In this document: positions 28,838 to 38,800 of the stretch, piece after piece
Position numbering within the stretch: the first letter of the stretch is position 1
How the letters are laid out: every line of letters starts with the position of its first letter
Source: Bradyrhizobium tropiciagri
GTDB taxonomy: Bacteria; Pseudomonadota; Alphaproteobacteria; Rhizobiales; Xanthobacteraceae
Direction of reading: 5' to 3'
NCBI RefSeq assembly: GCF_018130545.1
Contig: NZ_JAFCKF010000012.1
Span: forward strand, 62,001 to 126,000
DNA length: 64,000 nt
The notes under the pieces: generated by a model
What the model was told of the DNA's origin: nothing
Database searches by the model: none
What the model saw: only the letters and a program-made list of their open reading frames with translations
Translations under genes and position numbers: made by a program

Positions 28838-29447
28838 CCGGACCTCGCCGCGATTCCCACTTGGCCTGCTCGAGCTCCGGACGGTCGCACTCGGCCTGGG
28901 GGTAACCGATGCAGAGATAGCCGATGAATTTCCAGGCGGCCGGTATCTCCAGGATCTCGTGGATGCGGGGCGGATTGAGGATCGAGACCCAGCCGATCCC
29001 GATGCCTTCGGCGCGCGCGGCAAGCCACATCGAGCAGATCGCCGCCACGACGGAGTATTCTGAGGTCTCCGGCATCGTCGCGCGGCCGAGGCCGGAGCCG
29101 ATCTGATCGGTCTTCTCGGCGAACACGGCGAGGTGGCCGGGCGCCTCTTCAAGGCCTGATAATTTCAACGCGGCATATTTGGCAGCGCGCTCACCGGAGT
29201 AGGACCGCAGCGCATCGGCGTTGCAGGCCTTGAAGTCTTCGATCACGGCGCTGCGCCGTGCCGCATCGTCGACAATGACGAACCGCCAGGGTTGGCTCAA
29301 CCCGACCGACGGCGACAGGCAGGCGATCTCGATCAGCCGCTCGATCGTGCCATCCGGCAGCGGATCGCTCCGGAAGCGCCGCACGTCGCGCCGCCACACG
29401 AACAGCTCGTGCAATTGGCGGCGAAACGTGTCGTCGAATGAGATCAT
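28815..29447 (-). CDS. bluB: BluB, 5,6-dimethylbenzimidazole synthase
   Basis: 210 residues from the ATG at 29445-29447, chosen because AAGGG precedes it; a GTG at 29495 would add 16 residues. BluB breaks down reduced FMN with O2 to make the lower ligand of cobalamin. Nitroreductase-fold markers are FVWRRDVRRFRSDPLP, LSPSVGLSQPWRFVIV and WLAARAEGIGIGWVSIL. It lies between cobU and the small coupled gene on the minus strand. Two TGAAGCTTAA direct repeats straddle the cobU stop just upstream. Confidence 0.94.
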   Translation of the reverse strand: MISFDDTFRRQLHELFVWRRDVRRFRSDPLPDGTIERLIEIACLSPSVGLSQPWRFVIVDDAARRSAVIEDFKACNADALRSYSGERAAKYAALKLSGLEEAPGHLAVFAEKTDQIGSGLGRATMPETSEYSVVAAICSMWLAARAEGIGIGWVSILNPPRIHEILEIPAAWKFIGYLCIGYPQAECDRPELEQAKWESRRGPDEFTIRR

Positions 29448-29494
29448 TGTGGAGCCCTTGGCTGGTTCGATCTCGGAGTTCATTTTAAGCTTCA

Positions 29495-29998
29495 CTACTT
29501 AAGCTTCATGGGCAGGCCCGCAACGACGAACTCGACCTCGTCGGCCACAGCGGCGATGGTCTGATTCATCAAGCCGGCGGCATCGCGAAAAGTCCGCGCC
29601 AGTGCATTGTCAGGCACGATGCCGAGGCCGACCTCATTGGTGACAAAAATGACCGGGCTGCGCTGATGCTGTAGCGCATCCGCCAGCCGCGCGATTTCCT
29701 GCGACCAGTCGCGCTCCGCATGCAGCAAATTGGACAGCCACAGCGTCAGGCAATCGACCAGCCGTGCACCGCCTCCATCTGTCTCAGAAAGTGCCTCCAC
29801 CAGATCGAGTGGCACCTCGCGCTCAACCCAGTCATTGCCACGCCGTGCGCGATGCTTTGAAATCCGCTCATCCATTTCCGCATCGAGTGCTTCGGCGGTG
29901 GCGACGTAGACCGGCTGCCCCGGAAAGCTCCGCGCACGAAGTTCGGCGCGCCGGCTTTTGCCGGAGCGTGCTCCACCCGTGATCAGAATGACGGCCAT
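29495..29998 (-). CDS. cobU: Adenosylcobinamide kinase / adenosylcobinamide-phosphate guanylyltransferase (CobU, also called CobP)
   Basis: 167 residues from the ATG at 29996-29998, preceded by AGGAGATCAT. It phosphorylates adenosylcobinamide and transfers GMP to give adenosylcobinamide-GDP. The P-loop GGARSGKS (8-15) is at the N-terminus, and the motif VDCLTLWLSNLL and the segment VTNEVGLGIVPDN are typical. The length matches the family. It is the first gene of the minus-strand operon and divergent from cbiB across 127 bp, which should hold both promoters. Confidence 0.95.
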   Translation of the reverse strand: MAVILITGGARSGKSRRAELRARSFPGQPVYVATAEALDAEMDERISKHRARRGNDWVEREVPLDLVEALSETDGGGARLVDCLTLWLSNLLHAERDWSQEIARLADALQHQRSPVIFVTNEVGLGIVPDNALARTFRDAAGLMNQTIAAVADEVEFVVAGLPMKLK

Positions 29999-30125
29999 AT
30001 GATCTCCTGTTACATCCGCTCTAACCACCAATCGCGGTGAAACACAAAGCCGAAATCCGCCTCGGAGGGCTTGCACTTGGTCCGCGTCTTGCGCATCAGG
30101 GGGATCGCGGTAAGGAGCGGTTGAA

Positions 30126-31067
30126 GTGGGATTTGCGGGAGCGATGGCGGTGGCGATGGCCGTGGACGCCTTGATTGGCTGGCCGTCCGCGTTGTTTGCC
30201 CGTATCGGGCATCCCGTGACCTGGCTCGGCCGGCTGATCCATTCCCTTGACTGTGCCTGGAACCGGGACGCTGATGCGCCAGCGCTTCGCCGCGTGGCCG
30301 GTGTTGCGGCCGCCATCCTCGTGATCGCGATGACGGCGGCGATCGGTTGGGCTGTGCAGTCTTTGCTCCCATCTGGATGGGTTCACGTCGTCCTTGTCGG
30401 TGTCCTGGCGGGGCCGCTGGTGGCGCTGCGCTCGCTGGATGACCACGTCGCCGCGGTGGCCGATCCGCTTGCCTCCGGCGACATCGCAGCCGCACGTCTG
30501 GCAGTCGCGCAGATCGTCGGCCGCGATCCGGCGACGCTTGACGACGCCGGCATCGCGCGCGCGACCATCGAGAGCCTCGCCGAGAATGCCTCCGACGGCA
30601 TCGTCGCGCCGGTGTTCTGGGGCGCGCTGTTCGGCCTGCCGGGGATTCTCGGCTACAAGGCGATCAACACGCTGGACTCGATGATCGGGCATCGCAGCGA
30701 GCGGCACGAAGCCTTCGGCTGGGCCGCCGCCCGGATCGACGATCTCGCCAATCTCGTTCCGGCGCGGCTGAGTGGGCTCTTGTTCGTGCTGCTCGCTCCA
30801 AACCGTTCGCAGGCGTGGGCGTGTATGCTGCGCGATGCGCATCGGCATCGCTCGCCGAATGCCGGCTGGCCGGAAGCGGCGATGGCCGGCGCGCTCGGTG
30901 TGCGGCTCAGCGGTCCCCGGATCTATCACGGCCACATCGCGGATGAGCCCTGGCTGAATGAGGGGGCGCGTGATCCGCTTGCCACCGACATTTTCGCGGG
31001 GCTGAAGCTCTATCGCCGCGCGATGATGCTGCTGTGCGGGGTGTTCGTCGCCCTCGCATTGCTGTAA
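30126..31067 (+). CDS. cbiB: CbiB, adenosylcobinamide-phosphate synthase (CobD in Pseudomonas nomenclature)
   Basis: 313 residues, GTG start with AAGGAGCGG upstream. This membrane enzyme attaches aminopropanol (phosphate) to adenosylcobyric acid. Conserved segments are GWPSALFARIGHPVTWLGRL, SLAENASDGIVAPVFWGALF and NTLDSMIGHRSERHEAFGWA, with four or five hydrophobic stretches. It is followed 9 bp later by cobC, which provides aminopropanol phosphate, its co-substrate. Confidence 0.94.
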   Translation: MGFAGAMAVAMAVDALIGWPSALFARIGHPVTWLGRLIHSLDCAWNRDADAPALRRVAGVAAAILVIAMTAAIGWAVQSLLPSGWVHVVLVGVLAGPLVALRSLDDHVAAVADPLASGDIAAARLAVAQIVGRDPATLDDAGIARATIESLAENASDGIVAPVFWGALFGLPGILGYKAINTLDSMIGHRSERHEAFGWAAARIDDLANLVPARLSGLLFVLLAPNRSQAWACMLRDAHRHRSPNAGWPEAAMAGALGVRLSGPRIYHGHIADEPWLNEGARDPLATDIFAGLKLYRRAMMLLCGVFVALALL

Positions 31068-31076
31068 GAGCGGCGC

Positions 31077-32042
31077 ATGCGAGAGCACGGCGGAAATCTT
31101 GACGTCGCCCGGCAGCGCTTCGGCGGGGCTGCGGAAGACTGGATTGATCTCTCGACCGGGATCAACCGGGTGCCTTATCCTCTGGTCGATGTCGAGCCGC
31201 GGCAATGGAGCGCGCTGCCGTCGCGATCCGAGATCGAAACGCTGCACGCCGCCGCGCGTCAGGCCTATGGCACCGAGGCGCCGATCGTGGCGATCGGCGG
31301 TGCGCAGGCCGCCATTCAGTTGCTGCCGCGTCTGGCGCCGCGCGGGCGAGCGCGCATCCTGGCGCCGACTTATAATGAATATGCCGGGGTATTGTCGGCC
31401 GCCGGTTGGGACGTCAGTGAGGTACCCGATCTTTCCGCGCTTGCGGGCGCGGACATTGCCGTCGTCGTCAACCCGAACAATCCCGATGGACAGCGCCATG
31501 ACCGGAGCGAACTGCTTGCGCTGCTGCCACGCGTCGGCCGGCTCGTGATCGACGAGAGTTTCGCCGATGCCGTACCCGGCATCTCGCTCGCGTCGGAAGC
31601 GGGACAGCCGGGACTCCTGATCCTGCGCTCATTCGGCAAATTCTACGGGCTGGCGGGCCTGCGGCTCGGCTTCGCCGCCGGCGGCGAGGCCGACATCACC
31701 GTGCTTGCCGCGATGGTAGGCCCATGGCCGGTTTCGGGCGCCGCAATCGCGATCGGACGGCGGGCTTTGCTCGATCAGGACTGGGCCAAGGCGACTGCTG
31801 CACGTCTGGCGGAGGACTGCGTCAGGCTCGATACAGAGGCGAGCGTGCAGGGCTGGACGCTGGTCGGCGGCACGCCGCTGTTTCGTCTCTACGACGTCGG
31901 CGATGCGCTGGCTGCGCAGGAGAAACTGGCCCGTGCGCAGATCTGGTCGCGGGTCTTCCAGCAAATGCCGGGCTGGCTGCGCTTGGGCTTGCCGGGCAGC
32001 GAGACCGAGTGGTCGCGGCTTTCCGCCGCATTGGCCGTCTAG
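31077..32042 (+). CDS. cobC: CobC, threonine-phosphate decarboxylase (PLP enzyme)
   Basis: 321 residues. It is a class I/II aminotransferase-fold protein making (R)-1-amino-2-propanol phosphate for CbiB. The N-terminus has [19 protein letters not shown] and [14 protein letters not shown], typical of CobC/CobD. PLP-site elements are [17 protein letters not shown] and the Schiff-base lysine in [15 protein letters not shown] (Lys188). The stop region overlaps the convergent cobQ stop by 4 bp. Confidence 0.93.
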   Translation: MREHGGNLDVARQRFGGAAEDWIDLSTGINRVPYPLVDVEPRQWSALPSRSEIETLHAAARQAYGTEAPIVAIGGAQAAIQLLPRLAPRGRARILAPTYNEYAGVLSAAGWDVSEVPDLSALAGADIAVVVNPNNPDGQRHDRSELLALLPRVGRLVIDESFADAVPGISLASEAGQPGLLILRSFGKFYGLAGLRLGFAAGGEADITVLAAMVGPWPVSGAAIAIGRRALLDQDWAKATAARLAEDCVRLDTEASVQGWTLVGGTPLFRLYDVGDALAAQEKLARAQIWSRVFQQMPGWLRLGLPGSETEWSRLSAALAV

Positions 32043-33487
32043 CGCGCCAACGCGAGCAGACCTTCGACATCAAGATGGGCCTCGATGTGCTCGGCCAACG
32101 CGTCGAGCGCGCTCTCGACCCTGGCGCCGTAAAGCTGATCCGCCGCGGCGATGTCGAGCTGCGCAAGGAATGCCCTGCGGAAATCGTCCGAGGTGAACAG
32201 GCCGTGTAGATAGCTGCCGTGAACCCGCCCATCGGCAGAAACAGCGCCTTCAGCCACGCCGTCAAGCAATGAAAAAGGCCGTGCGCGATCCGCCCCATCG
32301 GTGCGCCCGATATGGATCTCGTAGGCGCTGATCGGCTGGCGGGTCGCAGCATGTACCGCGCTGACGCGGGTCAGCGTCTTCTGTTCGGTCATGGTGGTCG
32401 TGACATCGAGCAGTCCAAGCCCGCGCGTTTCGCCGGCGGGTCCCTCGATCCCATCAGGATCGGCGACGGTCTGCCCAAGCATCTGATAGCCGCCGCACAG
32501 ACCCAGCACATGGCCGCCGCGGCGATGATGCGCCAGCAGATCGATGTCCCAGCCTTGCGCGCGCAGGAAGGCGAGGTCGCCGCGGGTCGATTTCGAGCCG
32601 GGCAGGATGACGAGCCTCGCATCGCCGGGGATGGCTTCGCCCGGCCGCACCATCACGAGATCGACGCCGGGTTCGAGCTTGAGCGGATCGAGATCATCGA
32701 AATTGGCGATCCGCGACAGCGCCAGGAAGGCGATCTTGCATTGGCCGGGCCTGCGCGCCTCGCCGAGCCCGAGCGCGTCTTCGGCCGGAAGCTCGCCGGC
32801 GCGGGCAAACCACGGCAGCACGCCAAAGCCGCGCCAGGCGGTTCGCTCTTCGATCATGCGGTAGCCGTCGTCGAACAGCGAGGGATCGCCGCGGAATTTG
32901 TTGATGACAAAGCCCTGGATCATCGCGGCATCATCGGGATCGATCACCGTCTTGATGCCGACGAGCTGAGCGATCACGCCGCCGCGGTCGATGTCGCCGA
33001 CCAGAACCACGGGGACGTCGGCTTTGCGCGCGAAGCCCATATTGGCGATATCGGACTTGCGTAGATTGACCTCGGCCGGGCTGCCGGCGCCTTCGACCAG
33101 CACCAGATCGGCGCGCGCCTTCAGCCGTCCAAAACTCTCGAGCACTGCGCCCATCAACGAAGGCTTCATGCCGGCATATTCCCGTGCGCGTGCGGTCGCG
33201 ATCCGCTTGCCGTGTACGATGACCTGGGCGCCGACATCGGTCTCGGGCTTCAGCAGCACCGGGTTCATATCGGTGTGCGGCTCGACGCCGGCGGCGAGCG
33301 CTTGCAGTGCCTGCGCGCGTCCGATCTCGCCGCCGTCGACGGTCACCGCGGCGTTGTTCGACATGTTCTGCGGCTTGAACGGCAGCACGCGGAGGCCGCG
33401 TCGCGTGGCGGCGCGTGCGAGGCCGGCGACGATGAGCGACTTGCCCACGTCCGAGCCGGCTCCCTGGATCATCAACGCGCGCGCCAT
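32039..33487 (-). CDS. cobQ: Cobyric acid synthase CobQ
   Basis: 482 residues. It amidates four side chains of adenosylcobyrinic acid a,c-diamide using glutamine and ATP. The N-terminal ATP-binding domain starts [20 protein letters not shown] and has [13 protein letters not shown]. The C-terminal glutamine amidotransferase domain has the nucleophile motif [12 protein letters not shown] and YEIHIGRT. It lies 11 bp after cobO on the minus strand, forming a cobO-cobQ pair. Confidence 0.95.
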   Translation of the reverse strand: MARALMIQGAGSDVGKSLIVAGLARAATRRGLRVLPFKPQNMSNNAAVTVDGGEIGRAQALQALAAGVEPHTDMNPVLLKPETDVGAQVIVHGKRIATARAREYAGMKPSLMGAVLESFGRLKARADLVLVEGAGSPAEVNLRKSDIANMGFARKADVPVVLVGDIDRGGVIAQLVGIKTVIDPDDAAMIQGFVINKFRGDPSLFDDGYRMIEERTAWRGFGVLPWFARAGELPAEDALGLGEARRPGQCKIAFLALSRIANFDDLDPLKLEPGVDLVMVRPGEAIPGDARLVILPGSKSTRGDLAFLRAQGWDIDLLAHHRRGGHVLGLCGGYQMLGQTVADPDGIEGPAGETRGLGLLDVTTTMTEQKTLTRVSAVHAATRQPISAYEIHIGRTDGADRARPFSLLDGVAEGAVSADGRVHGSYLHGLFTSDDFRRAFLAQLDIAAADQLYGARVESALDALAEHIEAHLDVEGLLALAR

Positions 33488-33498
33488 GGTGCTGCCTG

Positions 33499-34152
33499 TC
33501 AGAATTCGACGCCCGGCTGCGCCTTGATGCCGGAGCGGAACGGATGCTTCACCAGCGTCATCTCGGTGACGAGATCGGCGATCTCGATCAACTCGTCCTT
33601 GGCGTTGCGCCCGGTGAGCACGACATGCGTCATCGGCGGCTTCGACGTGGTCAGGAAGTCGACGACATCGGCGATATCAAGATAATCGTAACGCAGCGCG
33701 ATGTTGATCTCGTCGAGCACCACCATGCGCAGGCTCGGATCTGCGATCAGCTGCTTGGCCTTTTCCCAGCCGGCTTGAGCTGCCGCGATGTCGCGGGCGC
33801 GATCCTGCGTCTCCCAGGTAAAACCTTCGCCCATCGCGTGGAATTGACACAGATCGCCGAAATGCCCGGTGAGCAGGCGGCGCTCGCCGGTATCCCAGGC
33901 GCCCTTGATGAACTGCACCACGGCGCAGGGAAAGCCGTGCGCCACGCAGCGAACGATCATGCCGAAGGCGGAGGAGGATTTTCCCTTGCCGGCGCCGGTA
34001 TGAACGATGATCAGGCCCTTTTCGCCGCTCTTGGTCGCCATGATCTTGTCGCGGGCAGCCTTCTTTTTCGCCATCTTGTCCGCGTGACGCGCATCCAGCG
34101 AAACCTCGCTGCTGGCGACCTCGTCTTTGGCCCCGTTTCCTTCAGACGTCAT
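33499..34152 (-). CDS. cobO: Cob(I)yrinic acid a,c-diamide adenosyltransferase CobO
   Basis: 217 residues from the ATG at 34150-34152, which follows GAAGGAACGTC; an upstream ATG seven codons earlier lacks such a site. It transfers the adenosyl group of ATP to Co(I). The P-loop [12 protein letters not shown] is close to the N-terminus, then [11 protein letters not shown] and [16 protein letters not shown]. The C-terminus [16 protein letters not shown] is the family's conserved end. It is divergent from the riboswitch-led cob operon. Confidence 0.95.
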   Translation of the reverse strand: MTSEGNGAKDEVASSEVSLDARHADKMAKKKAARDKIMATKSGEKGLIIVHTGAGKGKSSSAFGMIVRCVAHGFPCAVVQFIKGAWDTGERRLLTGHFGDLCQFHAMGEGFTWETQDRARDIAAAQAGWEKAKQLIADPSLRMVVLDEINIALRYDYLDIADVVDFLTTSKPPMTHVVLTGRNAKDELIEIADLVTEMTLVKHPFRSGIKAQPGVEF

Positions 34153-34201
34153 GACGTTCCTTCGGCTTGACAAGTTCGAGCCGCGGACGAATGGTGGGCC
34201 C

Positions 34202-34387
34202 GCGTTGGTTCCTGTCCTATGACAGGCGAAGAGGGAATGCGATAGGGCTCAACTCGGGCCTGAAAAGCAGCCGCCCCCGCGACCGTGACCGGAGAGATGC
34301 CCAAAGCCACTGATTCCCCAAGGGGATCGGGAAGGCGGGGATCGAAGGGAGAAATCCTGCTCCGCAAGCCGGGAGACCTGCCAACGC
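34202..34387 (+). promoter_or_regulatory. Cobalamin (B12) riboswitch aptamer
   Basis: The closing P1 stem is visible as GCGTTGG (34202-34208) with CCAACGC (34381-34387). Between them are the conserved elements in order: GAAGAGGGAATGCGAT, AGCCGCCCCCGCGACCGTGA, a GGGAAGGCGGG segment, and the B12 box AGCCGGGAGACCTGCC near 34368-34383. The element reads on the plus strand and controls the DUF1636-cobW-cobN operon starting at 34493. The aptamer binds adenosylcobalamin or related corrinoids and lowers expression (family knowledge). Confidence 0.93.
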
Positions 34388-34430
34388 AGCAAAGTTGAGA
34401 CCGGCGGACGGGGTGTTCCGCGACGGGGAA

Positions 34431-34495
34431 CGAGCCTGTCCACTTCAGGTTCGTGTGCCTCATCGCTTCCCGCAGTCAATCCAGGAAGGGCGATG
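34431..34495 (+). promoter_or_regulatory. Riboswitch expression platform with Shine-Dalgarno/start-codon sequestering stem
   Basis: A first hairpin pairs 34431-34438 (CGAGCCTG) with 34446-34453 (CAGGTTCG). A second pairs CATCGCTTCC (34461-34470) with GGAAG (34484-34488) and CGATG (34491-34495), leaving GG bulged. The second stem covers both the ribosome binding site AGGAAGGG and the ATG of the first gene, which points to translational control. No U-run typical of a terminator follows. The pairing was worked out by eye. Confidence 0.65.
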
Positions 34496-34867
34496 AGCGT
34501 TACACTTCATGTCTGCATCACTTGCCGCGCCGGCCAGACGCTGGCCGAAGGCGAGACCGCGCCGGGCGCACGCCTGCATGCCGCGCTTGTCGAAGCCGGT
34601 GTGCCCGATGACGTCAATCTGGTTCCGGTCGAGTGCCTGTCGGCCTGTAGCCAGGGTTGCTCGGTCGCACTCAGCGCGCCGGGGCGGTGGTCCTATGTCT
34701 ATGGCCGCCTCTCCGAAGCCAATGCCAGGGATGTGATCGCCGGAGCGGCCGCCTATGCGTCGGCACCCGACGGCATCGTGCCGTGGCGCAGCCGTCCTGA
34801 AATCTTCCGCAAGCAATCGCTTGCGCGCATTCCACCACTTCCCGTCGCGCCGGAGGCCGCTGAATGA
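34493..34867 (+). CDS. DUF1636 cysteine-rich (predicted metal/Fe-S-binding) protein
   Basis: 124 residues. The spacing of Cys8 and Cys11 (HVCITCRAG) with Cys48, Cys52 and Cys56 (ECLSACSQGC) resembles the thioredoxin-like [2Fe-2S] ferredoxin fold, and proteins of this kind are annotated DUF1636. Its role is unknown. Genes of the family commonly sit beside cobW and cobN, suggesting a part in cobalt handling. It is the first gene under the B12 riboswitch and overlaps cobW by 4 bp (ATGA). Confidence 0.85.
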   Translation: MSVTLHVCITCRAGQTLAEGETAPGARLHAALVEAGVPDDVNLVPVECLSACSQGCSVALSAPGRWSYVYGRLSEANARDVIAGAAAYASAPDGIVPWRSRPEIFRKQSLARIPPLPVAPEAAE

Positions 34868-35898
34868 CCACGCTCGCCAAGGTTCCGGTCACTGTCGTGA
34901 CCGGCTTTCTCGGATCCGGCAAGACGACGCTGATCCAGCATCTGATCCGCAATGCCAATGGCAAGAAGCTCGCGGTGCTGGTGAATGAATTCGGCAGCGA
35001 AGGCGTCGACGGCGACATCCTGAAATCCTGCGCCGATGCCAATTGCCCGACCGAGAACATCGTCGAGCTCGCCAATGGCTGTATCTGCTGCACCGTCGCC
35101 GATGATTTCATCCCGGCGATGGAGCAATTGCTGGCGCGCCCGGTGAAGCCCGATCACATCGTGATCGAGACCTCTGGCCTTGCGCTGCCGAAGCCGCTCT
35201 TGAAAGCGTTCGACTGGCCGGAGATTCGTTCGCGGATCACGGTCGACGGCGTGATCGCGCTGGCCGACGCCGAGGCCGTTGCCGCCGGCCGCTTTGCGCC
35301 TGATGTGGACGCAGTGGACGCGCAACGCGCGGCGGACGACAGTCTCGACCACGAGACGCCGCTGTCCGAAGTGTTCGAGGACCAGATCGCCTGTGCCGAT
35401 ATCGTGCTGCTGACCAAGGCCGATCTCGCGGGGGCAGAGGGGATCAAGGCGGCGAAAGAGGTGATCGCGGCCGAGATGCCGCGCGAGGTGCCGATGCTGC
35501 CCATCGTCGATGGCGCGATCGATGCCCGTGTGATTCTCGGCCTCGAGGCGGCGGCGGAGAATGATCTCGCGGCGCGGCCGTCGCATCACGACGGCGAAGA
35601 GGAACACGAGCACGACGATTTCAATTCCGTGGTGATCGATCTTCCGGAGATCGTCGATATCGATGCATTGGTCGCCTCGATCAAGGGACTGGCGCGAGAG
35701 CAGAACGTGCTGCGTGCCAAGGGGTACATCGCGGTCGAGGGCAAGCCGATGCGGTTGCTGGTGCAATCTGTCGGCGAGCGGGTGCGGCATCAGTTCGACA
35801 TGCCCTGGGGCGTGCGGCCGCGGCAGTCGAAGCTCGTCGTGATCGGTGAACACGGCGATATCGATGAAGCCGCAATCAGGGCGCGGCTTGGTGTCTGA
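34864..35898 (+). CDS. cobW: CobW, GTP-dependent cobalt metallochaperone
   Basis: 344 residues. A COG0523 GTPase that delivers cobalt to the CobNST chelatase. Walker A is GFLGSGKTT (14-22). The metal-binding CxCC is Cys73-Ile-Cys75-Cys76. The G4 motif appears as TKADL. A His/Glu/Asp-rich stretch (SHHDGEEEHEHDD, from residue 240) probably binds metal before the C-terminal domain (REQNVLRAKGYIAVEGKPMR). The stop shares one base with the cobN start (TGATG). Confidence 0.94.
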   Translation: MTTLAKVPVTVVTGFLGSGKTTLIQHLIRNANGKKLAVLVNEFGSEGVDGDILKSCADANCPTENIVELANGCICCTVADDFIPAMEQLLARPVKPDHIVIETSGLALPKPLLKAFDWPEIRSRITVDGVIALADAEAVAAGRFAPDVDAVDAQRAADDSLDHETPLSEVFEDQIACADIVLLTKADLAGAEGIKAAKEVIAAEMPREVPMLPIVDGAIDARVILGLEAAAENDLAARPSHHDGEEEHEHDDFNSVVIDLPEIVDIDALVASIKGLAREQNVLRAKGYIAVEGKPMRLLVQSVGERVRHQFDMPWGVRPRQSKLVVIGEHGDIDEAAIRARLGV

Positions 35899-38800
35899 TG
35901 CACGTCGTTTTCCGCGAGAGCCGCGGCCTTGAGGAGACCGCGACACCAAGGGACATCGGCCAGGATCCGGCCGATCTCGTGGTGTTGTCGTTTTCCGACA
36001 GCGACCTCGCGGCGTTTGCGGCCGGCTGGCGACGCGGCCGCGCCGCGCTGCCGTCGCTGCGGCTCGCCAATCTCGCGGAGCTGCGCCACCCGCTCTCGGT
36101 CGACACCTATATCGAACGGACGCTGTCGCACGCCCGCGGCATCCTGATCCGGCTGATCGGGGGCGAACCCTATTGGTCATACGGGCTGGCCGCGGTGCAC
36201 CGTCTCGCAAAGGAACGCGGCATCGCCTTGGTGGTGCTGCCGGCGGATGGCCGCGACGATTTGCGACTCGATGAATTTTCGACCCTGCCGGTCTCGGCGC
36301 TGCGTCGCCTGAAGGTGCTGTGCGACAAGGGCGGCCCCGTTGCCGCGCAGGCCGTGATGGCGCAACTGGCGCTGGCGTCCGGGCTCTATGCCGGACCAGT
36401 TGTCGGTGAGATCGACCTTCCCGAGATCGGCGCCTACGATTCCGTACGCGGTGCGGTCGCGGCACTGCCGGCTTCGGATGGCCGGCCGCTTGTACTGGTG
36501 ACCTTCTATCGTTCGTATCTGGCGGCCGGTGACACGGCGCCGGTCGATGCACTGATCGATGCGTTGCGGGTGAAGGGATTCGATGCTCACGGCGTCTTTG
36601 TCACGTCGCTGAAGGCGGCTGGCGTCGCCGATTGGCTGCGTGCCCAGTTTGGGCAATGTGCCCCAGCCGCCATCGTTAATATGACTGCGTTCTCCGCGGC
36701 GGGTGACGACGGCACCACGCCGTTCGACGCGGCATCGTGCCCTGTATTCCAGGTCGCGCTGTCGACGGCGCGGCGCGAGGATTGGGCGGAGTCGCTGCGC
36801 GGCCTTTCGCCCGGCGATCTGGCGATGCATGTCGTGCTGCCGGAGGTCGACGGCCGGCTGTTCGCGGGCGTCGTGAGCTTCAAGTCGCCAGGCGAGCGCG
36901 ATCCCGATCTGCAGTTCGCGCATCTGGCGCATCGGCCGGATGCCGAGCGCGTCGCAGCGATCGTTGCGCGCGTGGCGGCTTGGCATCGGCTTGCCAGCAA
37001 GCCGGCGCAGGACAAGCAGCTCGCGCTCGTGCTGTCGAACTATCCGGGGCGTCCGCACCAGATCGCGCATGCCGTTGGCCTCGATGCGCTTGCCTCCGTC
37101 GAGGCGTTGCTGGCTGATCTTGCGGCCGCGGGCTTTGATATCAAGCCGACGGCGTCGCTAGGCGATGCGCTCTTGCACCGGAAACTGGCCTGGGACGTGG
37201 CCGAGTATCGCGCGGCGATCTCCAGCCTTCCGCAGCAGCTTCAGGACGACCTCGCGCGCGCATGGGGCGTGCCGGAGGATGATGCCGATTGCCGCGACGG
37301 CGCATTTCACTTCGCCGCGATCGAGTGCGGCAAGTCCGTCATCGCCGTTCAGCCGGAGCGCGGCGACGCCGCTCACCGCGATGCCGATTATCACGATCTC
37401 TCGCGCACGCCGCGCCATGCCTATGTCGCGTTCTATCTGTGGCTCAGACAGCAACGCATCGATGCCATGGTCCACATGGGCGCGCATGGCACGCTGGAAT
37501 GGCTGCCCGGCAAGTCCGTTGCGCTGTCATCGGCATGCTGGCCGGAGGCGCTGATCGGCGGTCTGCCCGTCATCTATCCCTTCATCGTCAACGATCCCGG
37601 CGAGGCGGCGCAGGCCAAGCGGCGGATCGGCGCGGTGACGATCGGCCATCTGCCGCCGCCGCTGGCGCAGGCCGCAGTGCCGGAAGGCTTGCGCGGGCTC
37701 GAGCGCTTGCTCGACGAATATTCCACCGCCGATGGTCTCGATCCGGCGCGGCGGCAGCGGCTGATTGCTGCGATTCGCGAGGAGGCGCGGATCGCCGGAT
37801 TGGAAGATGATCTGGATCTCGCGGCATCGGTCTCGGCGGCTGAGGCCATTCCGCAGATCGATCGCTTCGTCTGCGATCTCAAGGAAAGCCAGTTCGGCGA
37901 CGGCCTGCATGTGTTCGGGCAAGGCGCGTGCGGCGAGGCGGAGCGGGCAGCGTTGCGCGAGGCGCTTGCCGGCCGGCGTGTTGCGCCGGGACCGTCGGGT
38001 TCGCCCTATCGCGGGCGCAGCGACGTGCTGCCGACCGGGCGCAATCTGTTCGCCGTCGATCCGCGCGCGGTGCCGACGCCGTCGGCGCATGCGCAGGGTG
38101 TGAAACTCGCCGAAGAGCTGCTGCGCCGTCACTTGCAGGACTACGGCGACTGGCCGAAAGGACTCGTTGTCGACCTCTGGGGCTCGTCGACGATGCGTAC
38201 CGCCGGCGAGGATTTCGCGATGGCCTTGCATCTCGCCGGCATCGCGCCGCGCTGGGATCACGGATCGGGCCGGGTGGTCGGCTACGACATCATTGCGCCG
38301 GCGGAGCTCGGCCGTCCCCGCATCGACGTGACGCTGCGCGTGTCAGGCCTATTCCGCGACGTGTTCTCGGGTCTGGCCCAGTTGTTCGAAGCTGCGACGG
38401 AGGCGTTGTCCGAGCGCACCGATGAGGGCGACGAGAATCCGTACCGGCAGCGTAGCTCACGCGTGTTCGGTCCTCGCCCCGGTCACTACGGCGCCGGCAT
38501 TGCGTCGATCCCGGATGTGTTCACAGCGGAAGCGCGCGACGCGGCCGGCGAGGCCTGGCTGTCGGCATCGTCCTGGGCCATCGCGTCCGACGGTGAGATC
38601 CGGCCCGACCGCGCCGGCATCGAGGCCAGGCTCGCTGCTGCCGACAGCTTTGTTCATACCCAGGATTTGCCGGAGACCGATCTGCTGCTGGCGGCGGACT
38701 ATGCCGCGCATGAAGCGGGCATTGCGGCCGCGGCCCGGCGGCTTGGCGCAAAAGCCCCGTCGCTTTATCACCTCGATGCGACGCGGCCGGATCAGCCGCA

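Noticed and set aside
29999-30125. Second B12 riboswitch between cobU and cbiB
   Set aside because: The 127-bp gap lacks the GCCGCCCCCGC and AGACCTGCC boxes and is too short for a full aptamer plus platform.
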